DNA from: an uncultured Bacillus sp.
GTDB lineage: Bacteria > Bacillota > Bacilli > Bacillales > Cytobacillaceae
NCBI GenBank assembly: GCA_937894355.1
Contig: CALCRD010000265.1
Span: forward strand, 1 to 6,093
DNA: 6,093 nt
Reading direction: 5' to 3'
Shown here: one piece after another, positions 1 through 6,010 of the stretch
Layout of the letters: every line of letters starts with the position of its first letter
How positions within the stretch are numbered: position 1 is the stretch's first letter
Program-made: the position numbers and the translations under genes
Notes under the pieces: model-generated
Databases searched by the model: none
Told to the model about the DNA's origin: nothing
What the model saw: the letters and a program-made list of their open reading frames with translations, nothing else

Positions 1-31
1 ACAAGAAATTCAGGAGAAAACCGCGATTATC

Positions 32-47
32 ATGTAAGCGCTTACAT
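32..47. promoter_or_regulatory. Perfect 16-bp palindromic operator, cre/LacI-family type
   Basis: ATGTAAGCGCTTACAT is a perfect palindrome. Its inner 14 bases (33-46) fit the catabolite-responsive-element consensus TGWAANCGNTNWCA bound by CcpA, and the central CG is typical of operators of LacI/GalR-family repressors in general. It lies immediately downstream of the -10 box of a strong leftward promoter and should cover the transcription start, a position expected to give repression. Whether the binder is CcpA or a local LacI-type repressor cannot be told; perfect symmetry is common for dedicated local repressors. Confidence 0.7.
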
Positions 48-49
48 AA

Positions 50-78
50 ATTATAGTATGGATTCCCTTTTTTGACAA
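50..78 (-). promoter_or_regulatory. Leftward sigma-A type promoter
   Basis: On the minus strand TTGTCA (78-73) is followed after exactly 17 bases by TATAAT (55-50). That is five of six matches at -35, a perfect -10 and ideal spacing. The start would fall near position 43, inside the palindrome at 32-47. No start codon with a ribosome binding site appears between there and position 1, so the controlled gene must lie left of the window. It is oriented away from the amino acid cluster. Confidence 0.65.
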
Positions 79-106
79 GGGCAGTCGGTAAGAAAGAAAA
101 ACAGAC

Positions 107-141
107 GTAACCCCCGGCTCCAATTATGAACCGGTGGTTAC
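107..141 (-). terminator. Imperfect hairpin, possible leftward terminator
   Basis: GTAACC (107-112) pairs with GGTTAC (136-141) and CCGG (114-117) pairs with CCGG (131-134), with a C/T mismatch between them. Two further pairs surround an AT-rich loop (121-127). Read leftward, the stem is followed after about five bases by a T-rich run (complement of roughly 85-102), which would suit an intrinsic terminator. Read rightward there is no T tract. It would end transcription of any leftward unit upstream, such as the decayed ORF at 194-269. Confidence 0.4.
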
Positions 142-172
142 ACCAATCCTTTCCCAGCCACTAATCATCGAA

Positions 173-226
173 GAAGTAGTAAAAGAGGAGGGGTTAATCA
201 GCCCTTGCCAACTGTTCTTTTACTTC
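173..226. repeat. Inverted repeat with 3-base bulge
   Basis: GAA (173-175) plus GTAAAAGA (179-186) pair with TCTTTTAC plus TTC (216-226). This makes an 11-bp stem with a three-base bulge (176-178) and a 29-base loop. The right arm overlaps a second small stem, ACTTC (222-226) with GAAGT (231-235), which is followed by a short T run on the plus strand, so the two structures exclude each other. This could be attenuator-like, but the stems are A/T-rich and no regulated ORF lies directly behind. The function is unknown. Confidence 0.3.
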
Positions 227-269
227 CTCAGAAGTTTTTAAAAAAAGAGACGCCCTCTGCTTTACCCAT
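194..269 (-). pseudogene. Possible decayed leftward mini-ORF, weakly Nif11-like
   Basis: An ATG at 269 reads MGKAEGVSFFKNF and then stops (TGA, 230-228). The frame one base along reads SEEVKEQLARAD and ends at TAA (196-194). Joining them needs a single-base change in the T7/A5 homopolymer pair at 235-246 and would give a charged peptide of about 24 residues. The hydrophobic-aromatic then acidic-Leu-rich pattern is loosely like the start of a Nif11-type leader domain. Only a weak AGG lies before the ATG. The terminator-like hairpin at 107-141 follows in the same direction. It may be a gene remnant, a homopolymer sequencing error or chance, and the region is too short to decide. Confidence 0.2.
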
Positions 270-373
270 ATTTAACCTGTTTTTTGATGGACTGGTATTC
301 AAAATTCATATTGACTGTAAGGTTCTTTAGAATTAACGTATAACTTATAAAAATTTATATATCTTAGAAGGAA

Positions 374-403
374 TTGGTTAAGTTACGGAGAATCTTTTCT
401 AAT
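374..403 (+). promoter_or_regulatory. Candidate promoter for the regulator and downstream genes
   Basis: TTGGTT (374-379) and TCTAAT (398-403) are separated by 18 bases, four and five matches to the sigma-A boxes. This would start RNA near 410, shortly before the ribosome binding site at 422-430. A better -35, TTGACT at 311-316, has only a poor -10 (TAACGT, 334-339). An AT-rich inverted repeat, TATAAA-AA-TTTATA (346-359), lies between the two and could be an operator. None of these is strong enough to be sure. Confidence 0.3.
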
Positions 404-421
404 ACCTGGTGAATTAATTAC

Positions 422-430
422 AAGGAGGTG
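422..430 (+). promoter_or_regulatory. Strong ribosome binding site pointing to an ATA codon
   Basis: AAGGAGGTG is a near-perfect Shine-Dalgarno sequence. Nine bases after GGAGG comes ATA (438-440), in frame with the regulator and followed by codons for SQSEKLK before the ATG at 462. The gap matches those seen for ridA, the binding protein and livM in this window (8-9 bases). The ATG at 462 has no ribosome binding site of its own. This site argues for initiation at 438 on a non-standard or mutated codon. Confidence 0.75.
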
Positions 431-461
431 TGTAACAATATCACAATCTGAAAAACTTAAA

Positions 462-1103
462 ATGATTTCATCGCTAATACCAGCTCTATCTAAAGCATTG
501 GGCCCTTTTTATGAAATTGTAGTTCATGACTTTTCCCAGTTGGAGCATTCGATAATAGCTTTAGGTGGTAATATAACTGGCCGGAAAATAGGCGATCCTG
601 CCACTAATGTCGTACTTTCCGCTATTAAGTCAGGATGTAAAAAGGACATTTTGGGCTACAAAAATGTTTTATCCGATGGGAGAGTATTAAAATCATCTAC
701 GATTTTTATTAGAAATGATTCTGGAGAAGCTATTGGTTGTCTATGCATGAATTTTATTCTTGATAGTTTGCTTGCGGCCGAAAAATCAATCCAATCATTA
801 TTAAATATTGAACCTAAACATTCCAATAGTGAAGAGGACTTCACATCAGATATAAATCAGTTGGCAAGTGTTATGTTGAATAAAGCTATCAATTCCGTGC
901 ATAAACCCATAACCTACATGAGTAAAGAGGATAAGCTAAACATTATTCAAAATTTGGATGAACAAGGTTTATTCTTAATTAAAGGTGCCATTGATGCTAC
1001 TGCGGCAGCTTTAGCCCTTTCCCGTGCAACTATTTACAATTATATCGAAGAAATTCGCGGTCGGCGTCTCGCAGATAGAATAAATACATCAACCCAGCAT
1101 TAA
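462..1103 (+). CDS. YheO/DauR-family PAS and HTH transcriptional regulator
   Basis: Residues about 1-105 form a YheO-like PAS domain, with the family signature EIVVHDFSQLEHSI (18-31), the ITGRKIGDPATN segment (38-49) and the strand-turn-strand SSTIFIRNDSGEAIGCLCMNF (78-98). A variable linker follows, then a C-terminal DauR-type helix-turn-helix (about 155-200) with GAIDATAAALALSRATIYNY. The best-known relative, DauR of Pseudomonas aeruginosa, represses D-arginine catabolism, so this is probably a ligand-responsive regulator of the amino acid genes behind it; the ligand is unknown. The first ATG gives 213 residues but lacks a ribosome binding site. Translation from ATA at 438 would add eight residues and bring the N-terminus to the usual family length. 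It ends 41 bases before ridA and is probably co-transcribed. Confidence 0.88.
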   Translation: MISSLIPALSKALGPFYEIVVHDFSQLEHSIIALGGNITGRKIGDPATNVVLSAIKSGCKKDILGYKNVLSDGRVLKSSTIFIRNDSGEAIGCLCMNFILDSLLAAEKSIQSLLNIEPKHSNSEEDFTSDINQLASVMLNKAINSVHKPITYMSKEDKLNIIQNLDEQGLFLIKGAIDATAAALALSRATIYNYIEEIRGRRLADRINTSTQH

Positions 1104-1128
1104 CATCAAAGTTATATTTGATAATTCT

Positions 1129-1135
1129 AAGGAGG
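1129..1135 (+). promoter_or_regulatory. Ribosome binding site fixing the ridA start
   Basis: AAGGAGG sits nine bases before ATG at 1145. The open frame extends back to a TTG at 1118, but that codon lies upstream of this site and has no Shine-Dalgarno of its own, so 1145 is the start. Confidence 0.85.
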
Positions 1136-1144
1136 CCAATATTT

Positions 1145-1558
1145 ATGGAAACCGGGAACAGTTTAGTGAAGAGCAAAAACGTACTTAAGCAGGTTTCAAC
1201 ACCGGATGCCCCCCCTGCGCTTGGTCCTTACTCACAAGCTATTATTGGTGGTAATTTTGTTTTTATCTCCGGTCAGCTTCCACTAAGAAATGGTACGTTA
1301 TTAATTGATGAGCCTATTGAAGAACAAACAAAGACTGTTTTAGAGAATATCGTCAATATTCTAAACGCGGCAGGTTCTAATACTTCAAAGGTTGTTAAAA
1401 CGACCATATTTTTAAAAGATATGGATTACTTTGAGAAGGTAAATACGGTATACAGCAACTATTTCACCACAAACCCACCTGCTCGTTCTTGTGTCGCTGT
1501 TAAAGATCTGCCGAAAGGTTCATTAATTGAAATGGAAGCCATTGCCATTATTGAATGA
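1145..1558 (+). CDS. ridA: RidA-family reactive enamine/imine deaminase
   Basis: The 137-residue product is a small Rid/YER057c/UK114-family protein, a cytosolic trimer that hydrolyses reactive enamines and imines (for example 2-aminoacrylate) released by PLP enzymes to the keto acid and ammonia. The archetypal RidA residues are present: GPYSQA (27-32) with Tyr29, SGQLPL (42-47), PARSCV (112-117) with catalytic Arg114 and Cys116, and LIEMEAIA (127-134) with Glu129, equivalent to Glu120 of E. coli RidA. Retention of the Arg indicates an active deaminase rather than one of the Rid subfamilies that lack it. The N-terminus is about 12 residues longer than in E. coli. Lying between a regulator and a PLP enzyme, it probably clears an intermediate of that pathway. 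Confidence 0.93.
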   Translation: METGNSLVKSKNVLKQVSTPDAPPALGPYSQAIIGGNFVFISGQLPLRNGTLLIDEPIEEQTKTVLENIVNILNAAGSNTSKVVKTTIFLKDMDYFEKVNTVYSNYFTTNPPARSCVAVKDLPKGSLIEMEAIAIIE

Positions 1559-1606
1559 CTTCGCCTTTATATAACAAGACCAATTTTTTAACAAGAGGTG
1601 AAAGTG

Positions 1607-2800
1607 TTGACTAACAGTATTGACATCGAGTTAATCAGAAATGAGCTCCCTTGTGTAAGCAAAACTGTTTATTTAAACACGGCTACAGCCGGTCCCCTTC
1701 CAAAAAAGGTAATTGAAACTATGGAACGGCAAATACAAAATGAATTTATCAATGGACGTGCTTCCGTCCCTGAACTCTTTCAATTCATGAAGGAGACAAC
1801 AGGATGTTTAAGGGCTCTTGTCGCTCGTTTGTTAAATACCAGCAGTGAAGAGATCGCAATAACTCGACAGACAACTGAAGGTATCAACATTGTACTTTGG
1901 GGCTTAGATTGGGATTCGCGCGATGAGATCATTACTACTAATCTTGAACACAAAGGTGGTTTCATTCCTCTATACAACCTACATATGAGGAAAGGGGTAA
2001 AAGTGAAGTTTTTAGATTTAGGTTATGGGGACGAGCCAATCTCAAAACTACAGAATCTGATAAATAGAAAAACACGATTGTTAATGATATCTCACGTAGC
2101 TTGGTCTAGCGGTGCCATCCTTCCTTTAAAGGAAATCATCAGAGTCTGCCACGAATCTAATGTTTTGGTTCTTGTTGATGGCGCTCAGGCCGCTGGAGCA
2201 ATTAAAGTTGATTTAAAACAGCTGGACCCGGATTTTTATTCAATACCTGGCCAAAAATGGTTGTTAGGACCAGAGGGAACTGGTGCCCTCTTCGTAGCTA
2301 AAAGATGTCTCTCTTCGGTGGAACCAACCTTTGTCGGTAGTTTTTCTGTGAATAACCTTTATGATTATGATCATCATACGCCACATTACCTTCCGGCTCT
2401 AGGCGCTAAACGCTACGAAATTGGCACCCTATACCGACCAGGAATTATTGGTTTTAAAGAGTCATTAGGTTGGTTATTGGATGAAGTGGGACTAAATTCC
2501 GCGACTACTCGCTCACACGACCTCGCGAAATATTGTTCTGAACTATTATCAAAAATAGACAATGTCAAACAAGTCACACCTTACGATCAAATGGGACCCA
2601 TCGTCACTTTTAAGATCGAGGGGGTTAGTGCAGAAGCGCTAGAAGATTTCCTAAAAACCAAAGGGATTACAATCAGATACATTCCGGCTTTAGGTAATGC
2701 AATTAGAATTTGTACCGCATTTTTTAATACTCCTGCCGAAATTGAAGCACTAGGTAATGAAATTGATAGCTTTGTTAACAAACGCAAAGGGATTAAATGA
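1607..2800 (+). CDS. Class V-fold PLP-dependent aminotransferase/lyase-like enzyme
   Basis: The 397-residue protein has the fold of the NifS, isopenicillin N epimerase and cysteine/cystine lyase group. Visible features are the N-terminal YLNTATAGPLP (22-32), the phosphate-binding TRQTTEGIN (86-94), NLEHKGG (112-118) with PLP-stacking His115, SHVAWSSG (162-169), DGAQ with Asp191 and Gln194, IPGQKWLLGPEGTGALF with Schiff-base Lys217, RYEIGT (269-274), and AIRICTAFFNT with the likely carboxylate-binding Arg367. The residue before the lysine is Gln, not the His of NifS/SufS, and no desulfurase cysteine loop is evident, so Fe-S cluster supply is unlikely. The reaction could be beta-elimination, epimerisation or transamination of the imported amino acid. 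TTG at 1607 is chosen because it lies eight bases after GAGG (1595-1598). GTG 1604 is closer than usual, and GTG 1598 overlaps the ribosome binding site. Confidence 0.85.
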   Translation: MTNSIDIELIRNELPCVSKTVYLNTATAGPLPKKVIETMERQIQNEFINGRASVPELFQFMKETTGCLRALVARLLNTSSEEIAITRQTTEGINIVLWGLDWDSRDEIITTNLEHKGGFIPLYNLHMRKGVKVKFLDLGYGDEPISKLQNLINRKTRLLMISHVAWSSGAILPLKEIIRVCHESNVLVLVDGAQAAGAIKVDLKQLDPDFYSIPGQKWLLGPEGTGALFVAKRCLSSVEPTFVGSFSVNNLYDYDHHTPHYLPALGAKRYEIGTLYRPGIIGFKESLGWLLDEVGLNSATTRSHDLAKYCSELLSKIDNVKQVTPYDQMGPIVTFKIEGVSAEALEDFLKTKGITIRYIPALGNAIRICTAFFNTPAEIEALGNEIDSFVNKRKGIK

Positions 2801-2805
2801 AAACT

Positions 2806-2823
2806 AATCTCTAAAAGATTTTT
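2806..2823 (+). terminator. Weak A/T hairpin with T run
   Basis: AATCT (2806-2810) pairs with AGATT (2816-2820) across a five-base loop and leads into a T5 run (2819-2823), just after the PLP-enzyme stop codon. The stem is short and has only one G-C pair, so at most it is a leaky terminator before the transporter genes. No convincing separate promoter was found in the 122-base gap that follows. Confidence 0.2.
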
Positions 2824-2861
2824 CCGTTGTAAAAATTATATGGGTAAAGCTAGTTACAAAC

Positions 2862-2915
2862 AAAGGAGGGATCGTTGGCTAATTTTTCTCTGAAACAACA
2901 ACAAAATAAGGAGGA
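2862..2915 (+). promoter_or_regulatory. Two tandem ribosome binding sites before the binding-protein gene
   Basis: AAAGGAGGG (2862-2870) lies five bases before an in-frame TTG (2875), and AAGGAGGA (2908-2915) lies seven bases before ATG (2923). The second pair gives a protein that begins directly with a signal peptide. The first would add 16 hydrophilic residues, so ATG 2923 is taken as the start. The upstream pair could still load ribosomes or give a minor longer form. Confidence 0.6.
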
Positions 2916-2922
2916 GTTCGTT

Positions 2923-4077
2923 ATGAAAAAATGGTTTGCGTCTATTTGTCTGTTTTTGCTCATGGGAATCGTGATAATTACAGCTAGCGCTAAGTCTCCG
3001 GATAAAATTAAAATCGGACATCTCGTAGCGCTAACAGGCCCTTCAGCGGTTTTTGGTCAATCCGAAGAAACTGGATTGCAAATTGCAGTAGAAGAAATTA
3101 ATAAAAAGGGGGGCCTGCTTGGTCGGCAAATTGAAATTGTTGCTTTAGACACAAGAAGTGACCCTGCTGAAGCTGTTAATGCCGCCAGAAGACTTATAAG
3201 TCAAGAAAAAGTATTTGCAATAATTGGAGTGGCACAAAGTGGGGTTGCCAACGCGGTAGCACCAATTATTACCCGCGAAAAAATCCCGACAATCGCAACT
3301 GCGGCAACAAATCCCACTGTAACAGTTGATAAAGATGGGACTCCCAAAAAATTTATGTTCCGAGTCTGTTTTATTGATAGTTTTCAGGGAACAGTGGCGG
3401 CACACTTTGCTTTTAATAAGTTAAATGCCAAAAAAGCCTCGATTTTGTATGATGTTGGCAGCGATTACTCACAATGGTTAGCAAAGTATTTTGAAGACTC
3501 CTTTATACAAATGGGTGGCAAGGTTGCGAAGGAAGCTTATCGTACAGGAGAACTTGATTTTCGCGCCCCGTTAACAAAAATTAAATCCGAACAGCCGGAT
3601 GTGCTGTTCTTACCTCTAATCACCAAGGATGCTGCTCTTGCGGCTAAACAAGCCCGAGAACTTGGTATTCAATGCACTTTTATGGGTGGCGACAATTGGG
3701 GAACAAACGATATAGTAACTATTGGCGGTTCGGCGGTGAACGGGGCTTACTTTGTTACACTTGCTTCCCTTAGTGACCCCGAAATAAAAAGTTGGATAAA
3801 CCAAAATGAAAAAAGATTCCGTGGACCCATTGTGCATAACGCACTGATGGCATACGATGCTGCCATGCTACTTTCTTTTGCAGTTAACAAAACGGGAAGT
3901 TTCGATGGAACAAAAGTTGCCGAAGCCCTAGAAAAAGCAACAAACGTAGAAGTGTTAACGACAGACAATTTCAGTATTGATTCTAAAACACATGATCCTT
4001 TAAATCGCCCGGCACCCGTAAATCAAATTGTTGAGGGAGAGTTTATATTCATCGAAAAATATCAGGTAATTGATTAA
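2923..4077 (+). CDS. livJ: Branched-chain/hydrophobic amino acid ABC transporter substrate-binding protein
   Basis: The 384-residue precursor is a LivJ-type (Peripla_BP_6) receptor that captures an amino acid outside the cytoplasmic membrane and delivers it to LivHM. The signal peptide has MKKW, a hydrophobic core (about 5-20) and an Ala-Ser-Ala site predicting cleavage after residue 23. No lipobox Cys follows, so it should be soluble in a periplasm. The mature part opens with IKIGHLVALTGPSAVFGQ (29-46). VEEINKKGGLLGRQI (56-70) is a family signature. SGVANAVAP (106-114) and TIATAATNP (123-131) correspond to the ligand-carboxylate region, and GGDNWG (255-260) to the second-lobe pocket. The exact ligand cannot be read. 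The first three catabolic genes precede it at a 122-base gap and the permeases follow after 131 bases with hairpins, typical of a highly expressed binding protein. Confidence 0.9.
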   Translation: MKKWFASICLFLLMGIVIITASAKSPDKIKIGHLVALTGPSAVFGQSEETGLQIAVEEINKKGGLLGRQIEIVALDTRSDPAEAVNAARRLISQEKVFAIIGVAQSGVANAVAPIITREKIPTIATAATNPTVTVDKDGTPKKFMFRVCFIDSFQGTVAAHFAFNKLNAKKASILYDVGSDYSQWLAKYFEDSFIQMGGKVAKEAYRTGELDFRAPLTKIKSEQPDVLFLPLITKDAALAAKQARELGIQCTFMGGDNWGTNDIVTIGGSAVNGAYFVTLASLSDPEIKSWINQNEKRFRGPIVHNALMAYDAAMLLSFAVNKTGSFDGTKVAEALEKATNVEVLTTDNFSIDSKTHDPLNRPAPVNQIVEGEFIFIEKYQVID

Positions 4078-4096
4078 GATCTAGGGCTTTAGATCT
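4077..4096 (+). repeat. Small hairpin at the livJ stop codon
   Basis: AGATCTA (4077-4083) pairs perfectly with TAGATCT (4090-4096) over a six-base loop. It begins on the last base of the stop codon and directly precedes the stronger hairpin at 4099-4126. A tandem pair like this can protect the 3' end of the upstream message from exonucleases. Confidence 0.5.
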
Positions 4097-4098
4097 GC

Positions 4099-4126
4099 GT
4101 AACCCGGCCATTTAAGGCCGGGTTAC
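4099..4126 (+). terminator. Strong GC-rich hairpin between livJ and livH
   Basis: GTAACCCGGCC (4099-4109) and GGCCGGGTTAC (4116-4126) form a perfect 11-bp stem with a six-base loop. What follows is TATTCAAG rather than a T tract, so it is a leaky terminator or an RNA-stabilising/processing stem rather than a full stop. Its place after the binding-protein gene fits the common pattern in which binding protein is made in excess of permease. Its outer arms resemble those of the hairpin at 107-141. Confidence 0.6.
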
Positions 4127-4180
4127 TATTCAAGATGGGTATTGGGACCCCTATTATTTAATAATCAATGGAAATCATTA

Positions 4181-4201
4181 ACCTTTACTTTTGAAAGGTG
4201 G
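4181..4201 (+). promoter_or_regulatory. Hairpin masking the livH ribosome binding site
   Basis: ACCTTT (4181-4186) is complementary to AAAGGT (4194-4199) with a seven-base loop. The right arm is the core of the livH Shine-Dalgarno AAAGGTGG (4194-4201), which ends seven bases before TTG 4209. Pairing would partly hide the site. With the TTG start this predicts weak livH translation. The 6-bp stem is modest, so the effect may be small. Confidence 0.4.
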
Positions 4202-4208
4202 GCTTTAA

Positions 4209-5084
4209 TTGTTTTGGCAAACGTTAGTAACGGGTATAGCAATAGGCGGCATCTATACGCTAATGGCTGTCGGATATTCTTTAGTTTTCGGGATACTAAA
4301 TTTTTCTAATTTTGCTCATGGAATGATCATTGTAATTGGTGCCTACATTGGCTTTTTTACATGCACAATACTAAAGTTTTCTTTTCCGGTAGTGATTATC
4401 AGCACTGTAATAATAACAGGTATTATTGCCATCTTCAATGAGAAAATCGCCTATAGACCGCTGCGGAAAAGAGCTTCTTCATCATTATATTTAATGATTT
4501 CTGCGATGGGAGTGTCAATTTTTATTGAAAACTTTATTTATTGTACGATTGGCGCTCATTACTTGGCATTTCCAGAGGGTATATTTGGTGGCAAGTCGCT
4601 AGAAATAAATAATATATTCTTCGGATGGATGGATATCTGGGCTTTTGTAATTTCTTTTATTTCAATTATCCTATTAACTTTATTCTTAACAAAAAATAAG
4701 CTGGGGATTGCAATACGGGCTGCTTCGAAAGATATAACGATGACAGGAGCTTTAGGCGTTAATGTAGATCGTATGTTGTCTACTGTTTTCTTTATATCGG
4801 GGGTTTTCGCAGCGATAGCTGGGGCTTTTTTGGGGATCAGATATATGGTCTACCCTCAACTAGGCGATATCACCAATAAAGCATACATTGCCGCGGTAAT
4901 AGGAGGAATCGGAAGCCTTCCCGGCGCGGTAGTAGGTGGTATTATCCTCGGAATTGTTGAAAGTTTTGTATCGACCTATTTATCATCAGTATACAGGGAC
5001 GCTTTTAGTTTTGCGCTTCTTATTATTCTATTAATAATTCGCCCAACCGGCATATTCGGAAAATTTCTTGAAGAAAAGGTTTAA
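4209..5084 (+). CDS. livH: Branched-chain amino acid ABC transporter permease LivH
   Basis: The 291-residue, highly hydrophobic protein is one of the two membrane subunits of a LIV-type (HAAT) importer. The N-terminal GIAIGGIYTLMAVGYSLVFG (9-28) followed by NFAHG (34-38) is the LivH signature. The cytoplasmic loop with KNKLGIAIRAASKDITMTGALGV (162-184) is the EAA-type site that docks the ATPase. The C-terminal half has IGGIGSLPGAVVGGIILG (231-248) and ends RPTGIFG (278-284), as expected. About eight membrane segments can be seen. Length is normal for the family. It begins at TTG, set by AAAGGTGG seven bases upstream; no ATG lies near in frame. livM follows after 17 bases. Confidence 0.93.
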   Translation: MFWQTLVTGIAIGGIYTLMAVGYSLVFGILNFSNFAHGMIIVIGAYIGFFTCTILKFSFPVVIISTVIITGIIAIFNEKIAYRPLRKRASSSLYLMISAMGVSIFIENFIYCTIGAHYLAFPEGIFGGKSLEINNIFFGWMDIWAFVISFISIILLTLFLTKNKLGIAIRAASKDITMTGALGVNVDRMLSTVFFISGVFAAIAGAFLGIRYMVYPQLGDITNKAYIAAVIGGIGSLPGAVVGGIILGIVESFVSTYLSSVYRDAFSFALLIILLIIRPTGIFGKFLEEKV

Positions 5085-5101
5085 GAAGGAGGTGGATACA
5101 T

Positions 5102-6010
5102 ATGGGCTATATTGAAAGTGTTTTAATAATCGCTTTTATCTACTGCATTGCTGTTTTGGGAATGGTGATCTTTACGGGATTTACAGGACTTTTTTCATTA
5201 GGACATGCTGCTTTTATGGGTATAGGTGCTTATACGGCAGCAATTCTAACATACTATTATTCATTTCCCTTCCTTTTAGCTCTGTTACTTGGGGGTCTTT
5301 TTGCTGTAATTGTTTCGATCATTATTGGCATCCCTACCTTAAAGGCAAATTTAAGGAGCGATTATTTCGCCATTACGATTTTAGGTTTTGGTGAAGCTGT
5401 TAGAGTAATATTGGAAAATTTAGATATCACTCAAGGAGCCAGAGGACTACCAGGAATACCTGGTTACACGACATTCACTTTTACAGTCATCGCTTTAGTT
5501 ATCTGTATTATTTTAGTTAGAAATTTTATTCTTTCGAAGTTCGGCTGGAAATGTATTGGGGTCCGTGAGGACGCAGTTGCGGCGGAAATGATGGGAATTG
5601 ACCTTTTTAAAACACGTCTATTGTCGCTAGCTATTAGCGCGTTTTTTGCTGGCTTTGCCGGAGGATTACTTGCTCATTATTTAATGTTTATTCAACCTGT
5701 AATGTTTACTCGATTACAATCAACTCAATTGCTTGCTCCGGTAGTTGCTGGTGGTATAGGAAGCATTACGGGTCCGATTTTAGCTACACTAATATTTATG
5801 ATTTTGCCAGAGGTGTTTAGAATCGCCAATTTATGGCGGTTTGTAATTTATGGTGCTCTATTAGTAGTGATCATGGTTTTTAGACCTCAAGGGATCATGG
5901 GATATCGAGATTTCTCCTGGAAAGGTTGTAAAAGGTTTGTTTATAGGTTAATAAATCGTAACTGGAGGAAGGATGACCATGAACGAAACAAGCAAACTTT
6001 TGACTATTGA
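5102..6010 (+). CDS. livM: Branched-chain amino acid ABC transporter permease LivM
   Basis: The 302-residue protein is the second membrane subunit, pairing with LivH. Family landmarks are GFTGLFSLGHAAFMGIGAY (26-44), LRSDYFAITILGFGEAVR (84-101), QGARGLPGIPG (111-121), the ATPase-docking loop GVREDAVAAEMMGID (153-167), GGIGSITGPI (217-226) and RPQGIMG (261-267). About eight to nine membrane segments are likely. It is the shorter LivM form without the N-terminal extension of the E. coli protein. AAGGAGGTGG (5086-5095) lies at good spacing before the ATG. The last 30 or so residues are basic and hydrophilic, and their codons overlap the start of livG, implying translational coupling. Confidence 0.94.
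   Translation: MGYIESVLIIAFIYCIAVLGMVIFTGFTGLFSLGHAAFMGIGAYTAAILTYYYSFPFLLALLLGGLFAVIVSIIIGIPTLKANLRSDYFAITILGFGEAVRVILENLDITQGARGLPGIPGYTTFTFTVIALVICIILVRNFILSKFGWKCIGVREDAVAAEMMGIDLFKTRLLSLAISAFFAGFAGGLLAHYLMFIQPVMFTRLQSTQLLAPVVAGGIGSITGPILATLIFMILPEVFRIANLWRFVIYGALLVVIMVFRPQGIMGYRDFSWKGCKRFVYRLINRNWRKDDHERNKQTFDY

Noticed and set aside
2..37. Frame ending QEIQEKTAIIM then TAA, possibly the tail of a rightward gene.
   Set aside because: Only 11 codons are visible and the stop lies inside the palindromic operator of a leftward promoter, so a coding tail is unlikely.
128..145. GAACCGGTGGTTACACC resembles part of a T-box antiterminator motif.
   Set aside because: It does not match the AGGGTGGNACCGCG core, and no specifier stem or terminator precedes the regulator gene.
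205..330. A 41-codon plus-strand frame from TTG 205, behind AGGAGGGG at 186-193.
   Set aside because: The spacing of 11 bases is long, the start is TTG, and the peptide shows no recognisable pattern; the minus strand looks more coding-like here.
2827..2856. TTGTAA-N18-TAGTTA as a separate livJ promoter.
   Set aside because: The -10 match is poor and the spacing is at the upper limit, so it was not kept as a feature.
3145..3405. 86-codon minus-strand frame inside livJ.
   Set aside because: It is antisense to a clear gene, its sequence is rich in Cys and Ser without domain features, and no ribosome binding site was seen, so it is a shadow frame.
4153..4165. ATTATT-T-AATAAT palindrome in the livJ-livH spacer.
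   Set aside because: It is purely A/T and short; such palindromes are expected by chance in AT-rich DNA.
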